Source: Ardenticatena sp.
GTDB taxonomy: Bacteria; Chloroflexota; Anaerolineae; Ardenticatenales; Ardenticatenaceae
Direction of reading: 5' to 3'
DNA: 64,000 nucleotides
Assembly: GCA_015487975.1 (NCBI GenBank)
Contig: WFOS01000037.1
Coordinates: 26,595-90,594, forward strand
Positions 17,253-26,995 of this stretch are shown in pieces. The notes under the pieces were generated by a model. That model searched no databases and had not been told where the DNA came from. It worked only from the letters and a program-made list of their open reading frames with translations. Position 1 is the first letter of the stretch, and each line of letters begins with the position of its first letter. The position numbers were made by a program, and so were the translations under genes.

Positions 17253-18008
17253 TTACCGTGTGTGCATATGAGGTCTCCTTTTTGGTGTCGTCAGTGTAGG
17301 TTGCCGTTGCCCGGCTATGGGGGCAATGAAGAAAATATCGGGCAATTTGGGACGTATCACCACGCGCGGGCGTCCAATTGGTGCCCCCGTCTCATCGAGT
17401 GACCACAGCAAATGGATGTAAAGATGCCCTAGAATGACGTAGGTCCGCATGAGTTCATGTTTGATGAAGCCCAGGCGTTCGACCATCCGTTGCATGGGGG
17501 TGTTTTCGACAAGGACCGTTCCCCACGTGTAGCGCAACTTCTTGCCGAACGACTCGGCAAGCACCTGTTGCAAACGGGCACGGGCGTGCATGCCAATGTT
17601 GCGGCGGCGCATGTCGGGGCGAATCTCCATGCGTCCGCCCAGCACTTCGTCCACTTCCAGCACATCGTGCAGACAACCGGGCGCCCAGCGGTGCAATTTG
17701 GGCACCGACCAGAGGTACCCAACGACGTCGTCGTTCAGGATGGCGTAGAGCCCCACATAGCCACGATTGAGCAGAATGCGGAAACGCCATGCGTGCAAAC
17801 GCCCTTTCCACGGGACAATGCGGGCGACGTTCTCGTGTGTGATCGGTTCGAAACGGAGCCCTTCGGGAGCGGGTTTGTCGAGTGGCAAGGGCGTGGTGGG
17901 TTCCAGGTAGCGGTATTTGTCTACACGCGCAACGATTCCTTCGTGCCAGAGGCGTTTCAACACAAATCCCAGGGTTGTTTTGTTGTGTGAATGATGGCGG
18001 CTGCTCAT
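17253..18008 (-). CDS. GNAT-family acetyltransferase
   Basis: 251 aa. The central region carries a GNAT core: VGYLWSVPK (beta4), VDEVLGGRMEIRPDMRRRNIGMHARARLQQVL (acetyl-CoA pyrophosphate loop R-R-x-N-I-G) and NTPMQRMVERLGF (typical motif B). It is the last gene of the minus-strand locus, 3 bp after the flavoenzyme stop, so likely co-transcribed. It could N-acetylate an amino sugar made by the dehydratase/aminotransferase pair, or act in transfer of an acyl group; the substrate is unknown. Confidence 0.8.
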   Translation of the reverse strand: MSSRHHSHNKTTLGFVLKRLWHEGIVARVDKYRYLEPTTPLPLDKPAPEGLRFEPITHENVARIVPWKGRLHAWRFRILLNRGYVGLYAILNDDVVGYLWSVPKLHRWAPGCLHDVLEVDEVLGGRMEIRPDMRRRNIGMHARARLQQVLAESFGKKLRYTWGTVLVENTPMQRMVERLGFIKHELMRTYVILGHLYIHLLWSLDETGAPIGRPRVVIRPKLPDIFFIAPIAGQRQPTLTTPKRRPHMHTR

Positions 18009-18011
18009 GGT

Positions 18012-19289
18012 TCACTCCGTTTGTGCAAGAGGGGTACACAGGTCGAGCGGCATGGGATCGGGCAGCATACAGTATTGCGCGATGGTGTCGAAAATGGGGT
18101 CGGCAGTCCCGTCGTAGATACGCCCGATGAGCAGGTCGATCAAGTGCATGCGATGTTCTGGATGTTTGCGGACGAAGTCGGCAAACTTGAAGTTGGGGGT
18201 GTAGAAGGCGTAGATGAGTTTGCGCATCGCTTCCATGCCATGGACCAGGCGTGGCCCAAACTGTTCCAAATGGGCGCGGGATGTGTCGCCAGCGGTGAGG
18301 GCTTCGGCGATGGTATCGGCCACCATCTCGGCACTGGTGAGCGCCAGGAACAACCCCGATGCGTAGACCGGGTCGAGGAAGCCAAAGGCGTCACCAACCA
18401 GCACCCAGCCATCACCGGCACATTGACGGGCGCGGTAGGAAAAGTCACTGATGGCATAGACACGCGAGATGCGTCTGGCCGGGGCAAGCCGTTTCTTGAT
18501 GAAGGGCGACAATTCGATTTCGGCGTTCAAAATGGCTTCGGGGTTGCGTTCACGCCCTTCGTAGAGGAAGTCCGGGGCGGCGACGACCCCGACGCTCACC
18601 GTGTTGTCGGGTAGAGGAATGTACCAGAACCAGCCTCGATGCTCACGCACGTACACAAGGCGGGTGACACCGGCATCGATGCCCTCATCGCGGATGCCGT
18701 TTTCGTAGTAGGCAAAAATGGCCATTTTGTTCAGCCCGGGATCGCGTTCGACAAGGCCAAGTTTGCGTGCCAAGAAGGCAGACTTGCCGGAAGCATCCAC
18801 CACGACGCGTGCCGGCACTTCAAATTCGATCTCTTTGCCGCCCGTTTGTTGCATGGCACGCACGCCGACTGCACGCCCATCTTCGAACAGGACATCGCGC
18901 ACGATGGTTTCTTCGCATACGTCCACGCCATGCGCCCGTGCGTTATCCAGCAGCATCTTGTCGAATGTTTCGCGCAGCACCTGCCACGTCTGAGCGCTTT
19001 CATGTTCATTGGTTTCATAGAAGTAGAACGGGCGTGCTTCGCGCCCGTTGGCGCTGACGAATTGCACGCTGTATTTTTTGGGGAACGGGCTTTTGCGCAT
19101 GGCTTCGAGCATGCCCAGGCGTTTGAGCGGCCAATATGTTTCGGGCATGAGCGATTCGCCCACCGAAAAGCGGGGAAAGCGAGCCTTTTCGAGCACAAGG
19201 GTGCGCACACCGTGTTGTGCTAGAAACGTTGCTGTTGCGGCGCCTGCTGGGCCGCCACCAATCACGACGACGTCATAAAAAGCGTCCAT
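18012..19289 (-). CDS. FAD-dependent oxidoreductase of the halogenase type (paralogue 1)
   Basis: 425-aa flavoprotein. Rossmann motif GGGPAGAATA (about 11-20), PRFSVGESLMP (39-49), PKKYSVQF with a candidate catalytic Lys (about 73), GWFWYIPL (about 214) that fits WxWxIP of flavin-dependent halogenases, GDAFGFLDPVYASGL (about 297) fitting FxDPxxxSG. These motifs place it with tryptophan-halogenase/CmlS/PltA-like enzymes, though some non-halogenating relatives share them. In the locus with a second such enzyme, a carrier protein and aromatic precursors, halogenation is a reasonable inference. AAGGAG precedes the ATG. FADH2 would need a separate flavin reductase, which is not in the locus. Confidence 0.78.
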   Translation of the reverse strand: MDAFYDVVVIGGGPAGAATATFLAQHGVRTLVLEKARFPRFSVGESLMPETYWPLKRLGMLEAMRKSPFPKKYSVQFVSANGREARPFYFYETNEHESAQTWQVLRETFDKMLLDNARAHGVDVCEETIVRDVLFEDGRAVGVRAMQQTGGKEIEFEVPARVVVDASGKSAFLARKLGLVERDPGLNKMAIFAYYENGIRDEGIDAGVTRLVYVREHRGWFWYIPLPDNTVSVGVVAAPDFLYEGRERNPEAILNAEIELSPFIKKRLAPARRISRVYAISDFSYRARQCAGDGWVLVGDAFGFLDPVYASGLFLALTSAEMVADTIAEALTAGDTSRAHLEQFGPRLVHGMEAMRKLIYAFYTPNFKFADFVRKHPEHRMHLIDLLIGRIYDGTADPIFDTIAQYCMLPDPMPLDLCTPLAQTE

Positions 19290-19304
19290 ATGAAACTCCT
19301 TGTG

Positions 19305-20132
19305 TTATCCTGTTTGACCAATTGTCGCTGGTGACCAGTTCGGGGTGGTCAGTCCGTTGCGATTGAACCCCATGGAGCGCATGGCATCGCCATGGTAGCG
19401 CCAGAAAGCCTCGTGGATATCTTCGGGCATTTCATCACGCCATGCACCGACTTTGCCGCGGCGGAAGAAGTTGGGCCAGCGGCGATGCAGTTCTTCGAAC
19501 GTCGGTGGTTCGGTGTTGGTCATGGGGAGTGGAATCCCCAGGGCTTCCATGGCGTGTGCGATGGCTGCCACGGGATTGCGGATGAGATGTGCGAAGTAGA
19601 GCGTGCTTGTGGGGGCATTGCGTGTTTGCCAGGCGTGCACATGCACCCCCCAGCCGCCTTGTCGCCGGTCGGGGCGTTTCAGAGCGCGCAGCACTGTGCG
19701 TGGGTGGTGCAGGCGTGCTTCCCAGCCGGTTTGCCCACGCGATGGCAAGACCAGGTGCCACATGACGGTACGGGTGTCGAAGAGCCCCAACGCGCGTTTG
19801 AGGGGATGAAGTGGCTTGCCACTGTTGCGGGCGTGAAATATCAAGAAACGGGTGTACGACACAATCGAATCTCGCCCATCGCGTACCAGGTAGATGGCCG
19901 GGCGGTTGTCGGTGGGCAGGTTATGCGTTTTGACGAAGTGGATGGCATCGTCGCGGTCGAGGTCGTCGAAGTGGCGCGGCAAAGGGGCAACGCCCACCGT
20001 TTCGCTCATTCCTTGGGCAAGGAAGAAATTGTCGCTCGATTTGGCATAGGTATGTGTGCCGTACATGCGGTGCAGCATGAGGCGGCAAAATGTACTTCCG
20101 GAACGTGGGTATGATGCAAGCCAGACAATCAT
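19305..20132 (-). CDS. PAPS-dependent sulfotransferase
   Basis: 275 aa. N-terminal WLASYPRSGSTFCR is the 5'-phosphosulfate-binding loop of PAPS sulfotransferases, and YLVRDGRDSIVSY (about 82-94) the 3'-phosphate-binding motif. It probably transfers sulfate to a hydroxyl of a sugar or a small molecule of this locus. AAGGAGATCAGCGT precedes the ATG. A second, different sulfotransferase sits at 38109-39053. Confidence 0.88.
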   Translation of the reverse strand: MIVWLASYPRSGSTFCRLMLHRMYGTHTYAKSSDNFFLAQGMSETVGVAPLPRHFDDLDRDDAIHFVKTHNLPTDNRPAIYLVRDGRDSIVSYTRFLIFHARNSGKPLHPLKRALGLFDTRTVMWHLVLPSRGQTGWEARLHHPRTVLRALKRPDRRQGGWGVHVHAWQTRNAPTSTLYFAHLIRNPVAAIAHAMEALGIPLPMTNTEPPTFEELHRRWPNFFRRGKVGAWRDEMPEDIHEAFWRYHGDAMRSMGFNRNGLTTPNWSPATIGQTG

Positions 20133-20150
20133 ACGCTGATCTCCTTCTCG

Positions 20151-21185
20151 TTATGCAGTGGCCATTGTTGGGGCAAGTGAATGTCCGACAGCAGCAGCGA
20201 CGGCACGTACATCAGCCATCAGGGCGGCAAATTCGGCGAATGTGAGTGATTGAGGGCCATCCGACCATGCTTGTGATGGATCTGGGTGAACTTCGATCAT
20301 CAGCCCGTCAGCGCCAGCGGCTACGCCTGCAAGTGTGGCCGCACGCACATATGCCCGTCGCCCGACGGCATGACTGGGGTCCACGATGACGGGGAGATGG
20401 GTCCAGGCGTTCAACACGGGCACGGCGTTGACGTCCAGCGTATTGCGGGTGGCGTTCTCGAATGTGCGGATGCCGCGTTCACAGAGGATCACCTTGTGGT
20501 TGCCATGCGACATGATGTATTCGGCGCTCATCAGCCATTCTTTGATGGTGGACATCATGCCGCGTTTGAGCAGAACCGGTTTGTTGGTTTCGCCCACGGC
20601 GTGCAACAATGGGAAGTTTTGCATGTTGCGAGTACCGATTTGGAGCACGTCGGCATAGTGGGCGACTAGGGGGACTTGTTCGGGCGCCATGACTTCGGTA
20701 ACGATGGGTAAACCGGTTTGTTCGCGGGCTTCGGCAAGGAGTTGCAAGCCTCGTTCTCCCCACCCTTGGAAGCTGTATGGCGATGTCCGCGGCTTGAACG
20801 CACCACCGCGCAGCATGTGTGCACCGGCGTCGCGCACGGCGTGCGCCGTTTCCAGAATTTGCTCGCGGCTTTCTACGGAGCAGGGGCCGGCGATGACGAC
20901 CAGGTGGCCGTCGCCAACGCGCACGCCATTCACATCGATGATGGTCTCTTCGACTTGAAAATCGCGGCTGGCGAGTCGGTAGGGTTTGTCGGTGTATGCC
21001 AGCCGCAGGACGCCTGGGAGCCCCTCGAAGACAGGGGGTTCGAGGTCGGTGGTGTCACCGAGGATGCTGATGAGCACAGTGCCGTTGGCTTCCGAAATGG
21101 CGGTCCGATACCCCAGGCTTTCGGCACGTCCAACGACGTAAAGGACATCTTCCTGGCTGGCTTGAGGTGACATAATCACGATCAT
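20151..21185 (-). CDS. aroF: 3-deoxy-7-phosphoheptulonate synthase (DAHP synthase), AroF type
   Basis: Condenses phosphoenolpyruvate and erythrose 4-phosphate, the first shikimate step. 344 aa, with an N-terminal ferredoxin/ACT-like regulatory domain (about 1-75) and a catalytic barrel with [50 protein letters not shown] and DPSHAVG, as in AroF of Thermotoga and Bacillus-type enzymes. The ATG at 21185 has AAGGAG upstream. Its place inside a polysaccharide/natural-product operon, with chorismate lyase at 43287-43901, suggests it boosts chorismate for a dedicated product rather than serving general aromatic amino-acid synthesis. Confidence 0.93.
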   Translation of the reverse strand: MIVIMSPQASQEDVLYVVGRAESLGYRTAISEANGTVLISILGDTTDLEPPVFEGLPGVLRLAYTDKPYRLASRDFQVEETIIDVNGVRVGDGHLVVIAGPCSVESREQILETAHAVRDAGAHMLRGGAFKPRTSPYSFQGWGERGLQLLAEAREQTGLPIVTEVMAPEQVPLVAHYADVLQIGTRNMQNFPLLHAVGETNKPVLLKRGMMSTIKEWLMSAEYIMSHGNHKVILCERGIRTFENATRNTLDVNAVPVLNAWTHLPVIVDPSHAVGRRAYVRAATLAGVAAGADGLMIEVHPDPSQAWSDGPQSLTFAEFAALMADVRAVAAAVGHSLAPTMATA

Positions 21186-21228
21186 GACATACTCCTTTCG
21201 ATTGATGGGCATACAAAGGTGTCTCTGT

Positions 21229-22557
21229 TTACTGTTCCAAATCGAACGTCACGAGGGCGCTCATGTTCCACCGTAAACGCTCGTCGAATTCGTTGGGACG
21301 GATCAGTACCGTGTACATGGTGGTGTTCTTGTCGTCTTTGCCTTGCAGGCGGATGTGTTCGATGGTGCCCTCGAACGTCGAGCCGGGCAGGGCTTCGATT
21401 TCGATGGTCACGGGCATGCCCTCGCGCAGATGGACAACGTCGTATTCGCTCAGGTCTTGCGTTTTGATGAGCCAGGACGATGTATCGGCGAGCCAGAGCA
21501 CGGTTTGGGTGGTGCCGACGGTTTGCCCTGGCATCGCGTCGATCTGGGCGATGACACCGTCGAAAGGCGCCCGAAGTTCCAGGTTGCTGAGTGCGGCGGC
21601 CGCCTTGGCAACGCCAGCACGGGCGGCATCCACATTGGCTTGTGCGGCTTCGAGTTCTTGGGCGCGGGGGCCAGCCATGAGAAGTTCGAGCTGGGCTTCG
21701 GCTTCGCGCACCTGTGCGGCGGCTTCGCGCACCTCGGGGCTGTTTTCATCCACTTGTAGGGCGGCAAGCGCCACCTGCGCGTTCAGCACTTGTGCCTGTG
21801 CCGCGGTCAATTCGGCCTCGCTGGGGGGCTGTGTGAGCAGGTCGTACTGCGCTTTGGCGGCCGTGTAGGTGTTGGTGGCGATTTCCAGATCGCGGGCTTC
21901 GGGACGTGTACCGACAGCGGGGTCCCAGGCGACTTCGTCGTAGCGGGCTTGTGCCAGCCTGAGCTCGGCCTCGGCATTGGCGAGTTCGGCTGCGGCTTGA
22001 ATGATGGCTTCATTAGGGGGGCCTTCTTGCAGCTCTTCGAGAGATGCTTGGGCAGCGGCCAGCGATGTGCGCGCCGCAGCGAGTTGAAGCGGGTCGGCAC
22101 GTTCCAGTACCTGGTCGAGGCGTGCCTGGGCGGCGTCCAACGCGGCTTGCAGGGCGTCGATTTGTTCCTGGCGGGGGCCGGCAATCAGCAGTTCGTAGTC
22201 GGCTTGCGCGACACGCAGGGCGGCTTCGGCCTGGGCGAAGGCCGCGCGGGCTTCGGCGTCTTCCAACCGCGCGATAACCTGCCCACGTTGCACGGTTTCG
22301 CCTTCTGTCACCAGGATTTCGGCAATGCGCCCGGTGGTGACGAAACTCAGCGGAGCCGATTGCATTGGCACGACGAATGCTTCCACCGCGATGCGATTGG
22401 GGTCAGTCGGGGCGATGAGGTCCAGCGTGGCGGCGTTGGCGTTGTTGGATGGGGACGTATGGGCGGTGTTCGGCTGCGGCAGGAGCATCCAGCCCGCCAG
22501 CCCAATGGCAAGCCCAACCAGGATGAGAAGTATGATGGTCGTCCAAACTCGTTTCAC
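21229..22557 (-). CDS. HlyD-family adaptor (membrane-fusion) protein
   Basis: 442 aa. N-terminal membrane anchor (about 5-27), first half of a biotinyl-lipoyl domain ([27 protein letters not shown]), then a long alpha-helical coiled-coil region (about 105-320) built of Ala/Glu-rich repeats, the second lipoyl half ([13 protein letters not shown]...PGQTV) and a beta-barrel domain. Adaptors of this type pair with ABC or other exporters. No partner transporter is adjacent, so it may serve the polysaccharide or small-molecule exporter of this locus. GTG start with AGAGAGG upstream. Confidence 0.85.
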   Translation of the reverse strand: MKRVWTTIILLILVGLAIGLAGWMLLPQPNTAHTSPSNNANAATLDLIAPTDPNRIAVEAFVVPMQSAPLSFVTTGRIAEILVTEGETVQRGQVIARLEDAEARAAFAQAEAALRVAQADYELLIAGPRQEQIDALQAALDAAQARLDQVLERADPLQLAAARTSLAAAQASLEELQEGPPNEAIIQAAAELANAEAELRLAQARYDEVAWDPAVGTRPEARDLEIATNTYTAAKAQYDLLTQPPSEAELTAAQAQVLNAQVALAALQVDENSPEVREAAAQVREAEAQLELLMAGPRAQELEAAQANVDAARAGVAKAAAALSNLELRAPFDGVIAQIDAMPGQTVGTTQTVLWLADTSSWLIKTQDLSEYDVVHLREGMPVTIEIEALPGSTFEGTIEHIRLQGKDDKNTTMYTVLIRPNEFDERLRWNMSALVTFDLEQ

Positions 22558-22586
22558 GATCTAGCCTCTCTTTCGTTCGGCGGATT

Positions 22587-24524
22587 TCAAGCAGTCGATT
22601 GCAGCGGAAGCGGCGCGAATTCGCCGCGCTCGCGCCACGCATGCAGGTGGTGTGTCATGCGTTCGGCATGCCAAAACGCGACGTCCATGCAGAGCACCCG
22701 CAGCATGTCGGGAGAGAGCAGGCGTTGGGCGGCATCTACCAGCATGTCGATGGCATCTCCCAGTTCATCGAGTGTGTAGGGCGCTGGGGGTGGCGTGATG
22801 CAGAAAATGCGTTCGTGGGGCGTTGGTTGGCGTTCCTCATCCGCGTACTTCAATTCCTCGTGTAATTTTTCGCCTGGGCGCAGACCAATGTAGTGCAGCG
22901 GAATGTCCACGTTGGGGCGCAGCCCTTTCATGCGAATCATGCGCTCGGCAAGGTCGCGAATGGCGATTTCTTCGCCCATGTCGAGCATGTAGCATTCGCC
23001 GCCTGTGGTATAAGCGCTGGCCTGAATGACCAGGCTCACCGCTTCGGGAATGCTGATGAAAAAGCGGTGCATTTCGGAGTGGGTAATGGTGACCGGGCAG
23101 TGGCGTTCGATCTGGCGGGCGAAGGTAGGCACAACGCTACCGCGGCTGCCAATGACGTTGCCGAAGCGCACGGCGGTGAAGTGGGTTGTGGAGACGCGCT
23201 GCATGGCGTGAATCCAGCGTTCGCCGATGCGTTTGGTGGCTCCCATGACGCTGGATGGGTTGACGGCTTTGTCGGTCGAAACGAAGACGAAGCGCTGAAC
23301 GCCGTAGCGGGCAGCGAGTTCGCTGATGGTGCGTGTGCCCAACACGTTTGTGAGGATGGCTTCTTCTGGGAAGCGTTCCATCATCGGCACGTGTTTGTAG
23401 GCCGCAGCGTGGTAGACCACGCTTGGGCGGTACGTGCGAAACAGATGCTCGAGTTTGCGGCGTGCGGCGACATTGCACAAAAAGGTTTCGATAGATGCGT
23501 GGGGAATGTCGGTTTGCAGGCGAATATGCAAATCGTGCAACCCTGATTCATCGATGTCGAGCAAGATGAGCCGACGGGGTGCCAGCGCGGCGATTTGTGC
23601 GGCCAGTTCCGAACCAATCGAGCCACATGCACCACTGACAAGTACCACCTGGTTTTCGATGACGCGGCGGCAGTGAAGTTCATCGATGGTCGCGGGTTCG
23701 CGGTTGAGAAGCGTGTCAGGTTCGATATCGCTCAGGTCGGCCAGGTCGAGTTGGGCACCACTCACAAGTTGCAGTGTGCTGGGCAGAATTTTGATTTGCA
23801 CATTTGCCTGATAGCAAAGGTCGAGCACCTGTTGCAGCGCAGCGCGGCTGGCGAAACGCTGGGCGATCACCACCATATCCACGTTGTCTTCTTCGACGGC
23901 TTCGGGAAGCGAGGCGATACGCCCCAACACCGGCAGTTCTTCCACACTCATGGCCTGGTTTTCGTCCGCATCGTCCAGAAAACCGACCACGATGTAGCGC
24001 CCCAGTAAGTCGTTTTGCAGGGAGTGTGCCAGTTGGCGGGCGCCATGATTCACGCCCACAATCAGCACGCGGGTGCGTTTGGGGCGGGCGTACTGGTAGC
24101 GGCGGGCACGCGGGTTGAGCCACGCGAGCACGATGCGGCGGAAGTGAATTGTGGCTTCTAGCAAGAGCACCAGGAGCGGTGCTATCAAATGGACGCTGGT
24201 GGGCAGGCGTGCCGGCGTTGGCCAGAGGACGTGTAGCACCAGCAAGAGTACGGCGGCGGCGATGGTGCTTTCCGCCAGGCGCATGGCTTCGCGCACGCTG
24301 GCGAAAACCCACAAGCGGCGGTAGTTGCCAAAGGCGAAGTTGGCGGCAATGAACATCGTCGTTGCAATGAGGCTCCATCGCAGCCAGATAGGCCAATATG
24401 CATTGGGAATGTGGCCATCGAACCGCAAGGCGAGCGCCAGAAAGTAGGCGAGCGGCACGATGACAAGATCGAGTGCGATGCGTCGGATATGGCGTTGCGC
24501 AACGGGGCGTGGTTTCTTGAACAT
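22587..24524 (-). CDS. membrane-bound nucleoside-diphosphate-sugar 4,6-dehydratase (CapD/WbpM/PglF-like)
   Basis: 645 aa: four N-terminal transmembrane helices (about 15-120), a Rossmann-like domain (TRVLIVGVNHGAR, about 143), then the SDR catalytic domain with VLVSGACGSIGSELAAQ (about 290), YHAAAYKHVPMME and FVSTDKAVNPSSVMGATKR. The last gives the Ser/Met/Lys triad typical of 4,6-dehydratases such as PglF and WbpM, which act on UDP-GlcNAc. The product 4-keto sugar is the substrate of the DegT aminotransferase at 27635. ATG 24524 has AGGAAG upstream. Likely first step in making an amino-deoxysugar for the polysaccharide. Confidence 0.9.
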   Translation of the reverse strand: MFKKPRPVAQRHIRRIALDLVIVPLAYFLALALRFDGHIPNAYWPIWLRWSLIATTMFIAANFAFGNYRRLWVFASVREAMRLAESTIAAAVLLLVLHVLWPTPARLPTSVHLIAPLLVLLLEATIHFRRIVLAWLNPRARRYQYARPKRTRVLIVGVNHGARQLAHSLQNDLLGRYIVVGFLDDADENQAMSVEELPVLGRIASLPEAVEEDNVDMVVIAQRFASRAALQQVLDLCYQANVQIKILPSTLQLVSGAQLDLADLSDIEPDTLLNREPATIDELHCRRVIENQVVLVSGACGSIGSELAAQIAALAPRRLILLDIDESGLHDLHIRLQTDIPHASIETFLCNVAARRKLEHLFRTYRPSVVYHAAAYKHVPMMERFPEEAILTNVLGTRTISELAARYGVQRFVFVSTDKAVNPSSVMGATKRIGERWIHAMQRVSTTHFTAVRFGNVIGSRGSVVPTFARQIERHCPVTITHSEMHRFFISIPEAVSLVIQASAYTTGGECYMLDMGEEIAIRDLAERMIRMKGLRPNVDIPLHYIGLRPGEKLHEELKYADEERQPTPHERIFCITPPPAPYTLDELGDAIDMLVDAAQRLLSPDMLRVLCMDVAFWHAERMTHHLHAWRERGEFAPLPLQSTA

Positions 24525-24535
24525 GGGACTTCCTC

Positions 24536-25708
24536 TCACTTGGATTGTGCGTGGCAGATGGCGGCGATGCGTGCAACCATGGCACGATACGCATCACCAT
24601 CGGGACCACGTATCACGCTGGCAAAATCGGTCGCCTTGGGCTTCATCCACGTCCACCAGAAGATGCCGTCCACACCAGGGGTTTCGCATGCCCGTGTGGC
24701 CTTGGCTTCCATTTCTTCGGGGGATGGGAATGGCCCAAATGCGCCCCCGCCCACGGCTTGCAGCAGCAGCACGTAGCGCATCGTGGGGTCGGCCAGGCGT
24801 GCCGGTTGGAGATTGGCGAGCTGATCTTGCAGGTAGAACGTGACATCGCCATAGGTGCGTTCTTTGTTGAGATAGAACGTTGACATCACAATGTCGGCGA
24901 CGCCGGCTTCGATGATGGGGGGCACGTAGCCCGCGTTGATGGCGGTGGGAATGGGCCCCAACACTTCATACGAAAGAGCGGTCGCTGCCCGCAGGTCGTC
25001 GGCGTTGATGGGGGTGCCGCCCCAGTTGGTAGGGTCGAATGGTTCGTCCATGAGCATGTGGGCGTAGAAGGTGCCAGCGTAGGCATCCAACCCTCGTCCA
25101 CGGTAGGTGTCGAGCGCAGCGGCAAAGGCTTGCAGGTCGAAAGGGCAGGCGCGGCGTCCTTTTTCGGCGTAGCAGGTTGGGTCGACCATGGCTTCGGGTG
25201 GGAGCAGGTTCAGCACCACCTGCACGCCGGCCTGACGTGCCGTTTCCAGATATGCCAGCGCGTCTTCGGGGCCTTTGGCAGCATAGAACACCGTGTCGAA
25301 GCCATACGTGGCGACTTCCGCCAGGTCTTGCGGTGGTACTCCCCAAACACCCACGATTTTGCCTGGACTGGGCGCCGGCCGTGTGGCAGTGGCTTGCACC
25401 AGTGGTGTCGGTGTAGGCGAGGCTGGCGCAGTAGGCGACGCTGTGGCCGCGGGTGTGGCCGATGCGGTGGGTGACGCCATGGGTGTGCGTGTTGGCCGTG
25501 GGCGGCGTGTACGCGTTGGCTGCCGTGTTGGGGCTGGTGTGGGCGTCGCGGTTGGTGTCGGTTCCGGACGCGCTCCTGGCACGACATCGAAAAGCCACAG
25601 GCAGGCGAAGAGCAGGATGGTGGACAATGCCCCCAGCCCAAAGGCTATCAGGTGCCCGCGTGTTATTCGATTGGTCAGGCCGTCGGTGTGTTCGTTCAAC
25701 AGGTTCAT
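24536..25708 (-). CDS. membrane-anchored Thr/Pro-linker protein with TIM-barrel-like domain
   Basis: 390 aa. N-terminal anchor helix (about 20-45), a PT-rich linker (about 48-115), then a domain of about 270 residues with GVWGVPPQDLAEVATYGFDTVFY, AHMLMDEPFDP (DEP motif) and GVDGIFWWTWMKP. Same plan as the secreted protein at 13896-14936. A glycosidase-like TIM barrel that trims or modifies the polysaccharide outside the cell is possible but unproven. The gene sits between Wzz and the dehydratase, 12 bp after the former. AAAGG lies close to the ATG; a TTG three codons on is an alternative start. Confidence 0.75.
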   Translation of the reverse strand: MNLLNEHTDGLTNRITRGHLIAFGLGALSTILLFACLWLFDVVPGARPEPTPTATPTPAPTRQPTRTRRPRPTRTPMASPTASATPAATASPTAPASPTPTPLVQATATRPAPSPGKIVGVWGVPPQDLAEVATYGFDTVFYAAKGPEDALAYLETARQAGVQVVLNLLPPEAMVDPTCYAEKGRRACPFDLQAFAAALDTYRGRGLDAYAGTFYAHMLMDEPFDPTNWGGTPINADDLRAATALSYEVLGPIPTAINAGYVPPIIEAGVADIVMSTFYLNKERTYGDVTFYLQDQLANLQPARLADPTMRYVLLLQAVGGGAFGPFPSPEEMEAKATRACETPGVDGIFWWTWMKPKATDFASVIRGPDGDAYRAMVARIAAICHAQSK

Positions 25709-25720
25709 CCTTTGCGCAGT

Positions 25721-26968
25721 TCAGGCGCGGGCGACAACAGCGCCCCAGCAGTCCACATCGACAAGGTCGAGCACGTTGCGGGCTTCGATGGTGGCCGAAA
25801 GACGGCTGCTGCCCGATGTGATGGCGAGCAGGGCCCCGTGGGCATGTCGCACGGTTTCGACGCTGGTGGGTGAATGCAGCAGGGAAGGGGATGCCAGAAT
25901 GACGACGTCGGCATGGTTGCGCAGGGCGTGCAACACGTCGTCGAGTGTGGCGGCGCCATTGGTGCCCGGCGACCAGGTGGCGGTGCTGAGATTGGGAACG
26001 CCAGTGGTGTGCAGGCGTAGTTCGTGCCCTTGACTGGTGTTGGTGTTGGTCTCGAACCAGGTGTTGATTTTCGAGTGTTCGTCGGTGTTGAGCAAGACAA
26101 CGCGTTCGCCCCGTTCAGCCCAGCCAGCAGCCAAGTTGACCGCGACGAGCGCCGTGGCATCGCTTTCGTCGGGAGCGGCGATAGCAATCGTGGTGGGGAT
26201 GCCGTTGGCAACGGTGCCATTCGCGTGCAACCGGCGGCGGCAATGCTGCGCGAGTGCCCACCACGCGCCCACTTCTTGCGTGCGCCAGGCCTGATGTGTG
26301 GCGTCGCGGCGTATGCTGATCTTGGGGCTGTGAATTTCCACCAGCACAGGCAAGCCGGCTTCGCGTTCGAGAGAAGCGCCGGAATAGACGGCGTCGCGCA
26401 TGAATTCACGTAGGAAGACCAGACCACCCACCAGCAAGAGCCCCAGCGCGCCCACAATCATCGTCAGCACGAGCCACGTGGGGTCGAGTTGTGTGGGAAC
26501 AGCGGCGGCTTCTACCGGCACCACGAAGTTACGCACACGCAAGGTGGGCAGCGTGGTGAGTTGTCGGGCAATGGCGTTGGCGATGTCAGCCGCTAGGCGT
26601 GGGTCGCTGTGCGAAACGGTAATCTCGACGAGATGTGTATCCTGCACGATGGAGGTGGAAATGGCACTTTTGAGGCGTGCCGGTGACATGTCCAGCCCCA
26701 ACTCTTCGATGACGGCTTGCAAAATGGGGGCGCGGGTGGCCAGGTTGGCATAGGTCGAGGCGAATTCGTCGGCCAGGCTGATGTAGGATGTGTTCTGATC
26801 GACGGTGGCCACGTCGCCCCCCACGGCGATGGTGGCTGTGGCGGCATAGCGCGGCAGATACCCAAGCCAGATGCTGATACCAACACCAACGAGCAATCCT
26901 CCAAGAAGCCCGCCAAGCAGGGCTCGCCAGTGGCGAATGAAAATGTATGCGTAATCTTGCAATCCCAT
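25721..26968 (-). CDS. Wzz-type chain-length protein with degenerate BY-kinase-like domain
   Basis: 415 aa. Wzz domain with two transmembrane helices (about 16-38 and 165-187) around an extracytoplasmic region, then a cytoplasmic domain resembling the ATPase of bacterial tyrosine kinases. Its active-site motifs are lost: the expected PGEGKS P-loop reads APDESDAT, Walker A' is LLNTDE rather than LxDxD, and Walker B is VVILASPS. There is no C-terminal Tyr cluster. It should still act in polymer length control but probably does not bind ATP productively. An intact relative is encoded at 59384-61117. Confidence 0.8.
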   Translation of the reverse strand: MGLQDYAYIFIRHWRALLGGLLGGLLVGVGISIWLGYLPRYAATATIAVGGDVATVDQNTSYISLADEFASTYANLATRAPILQAVIEELGLDMSPARLKSAISTSIVQDTHLVEITVSHSDPRLAADIANAIARQLTTLPTLRVRNFVVPVEAAAVPTQLDPTWLVLTMIVGALGLLLVGGLVFLREFMRDAVYSGASLEREAGLPVLVEIHSPKISIRRDATHQAWRTQEVGAWWALAQHCRRRLHANGTVANGIPTTIAIAAPDESDATALVAVNLAAGWAERGERVVLLNTDEHSKINTWFETNTNTSQGHELRLHTTGVPNLSTATWSPGTNGAATLDDVLHALRNHADVVILASPSLLHSPTSVETVRHAHGALLAITSGSSRLSATIEARNVLDLVDVDCWGAVVARA

Positions 26969-26995
26969 GAGTAATCTCGATCCTTTCTGTGCCGA

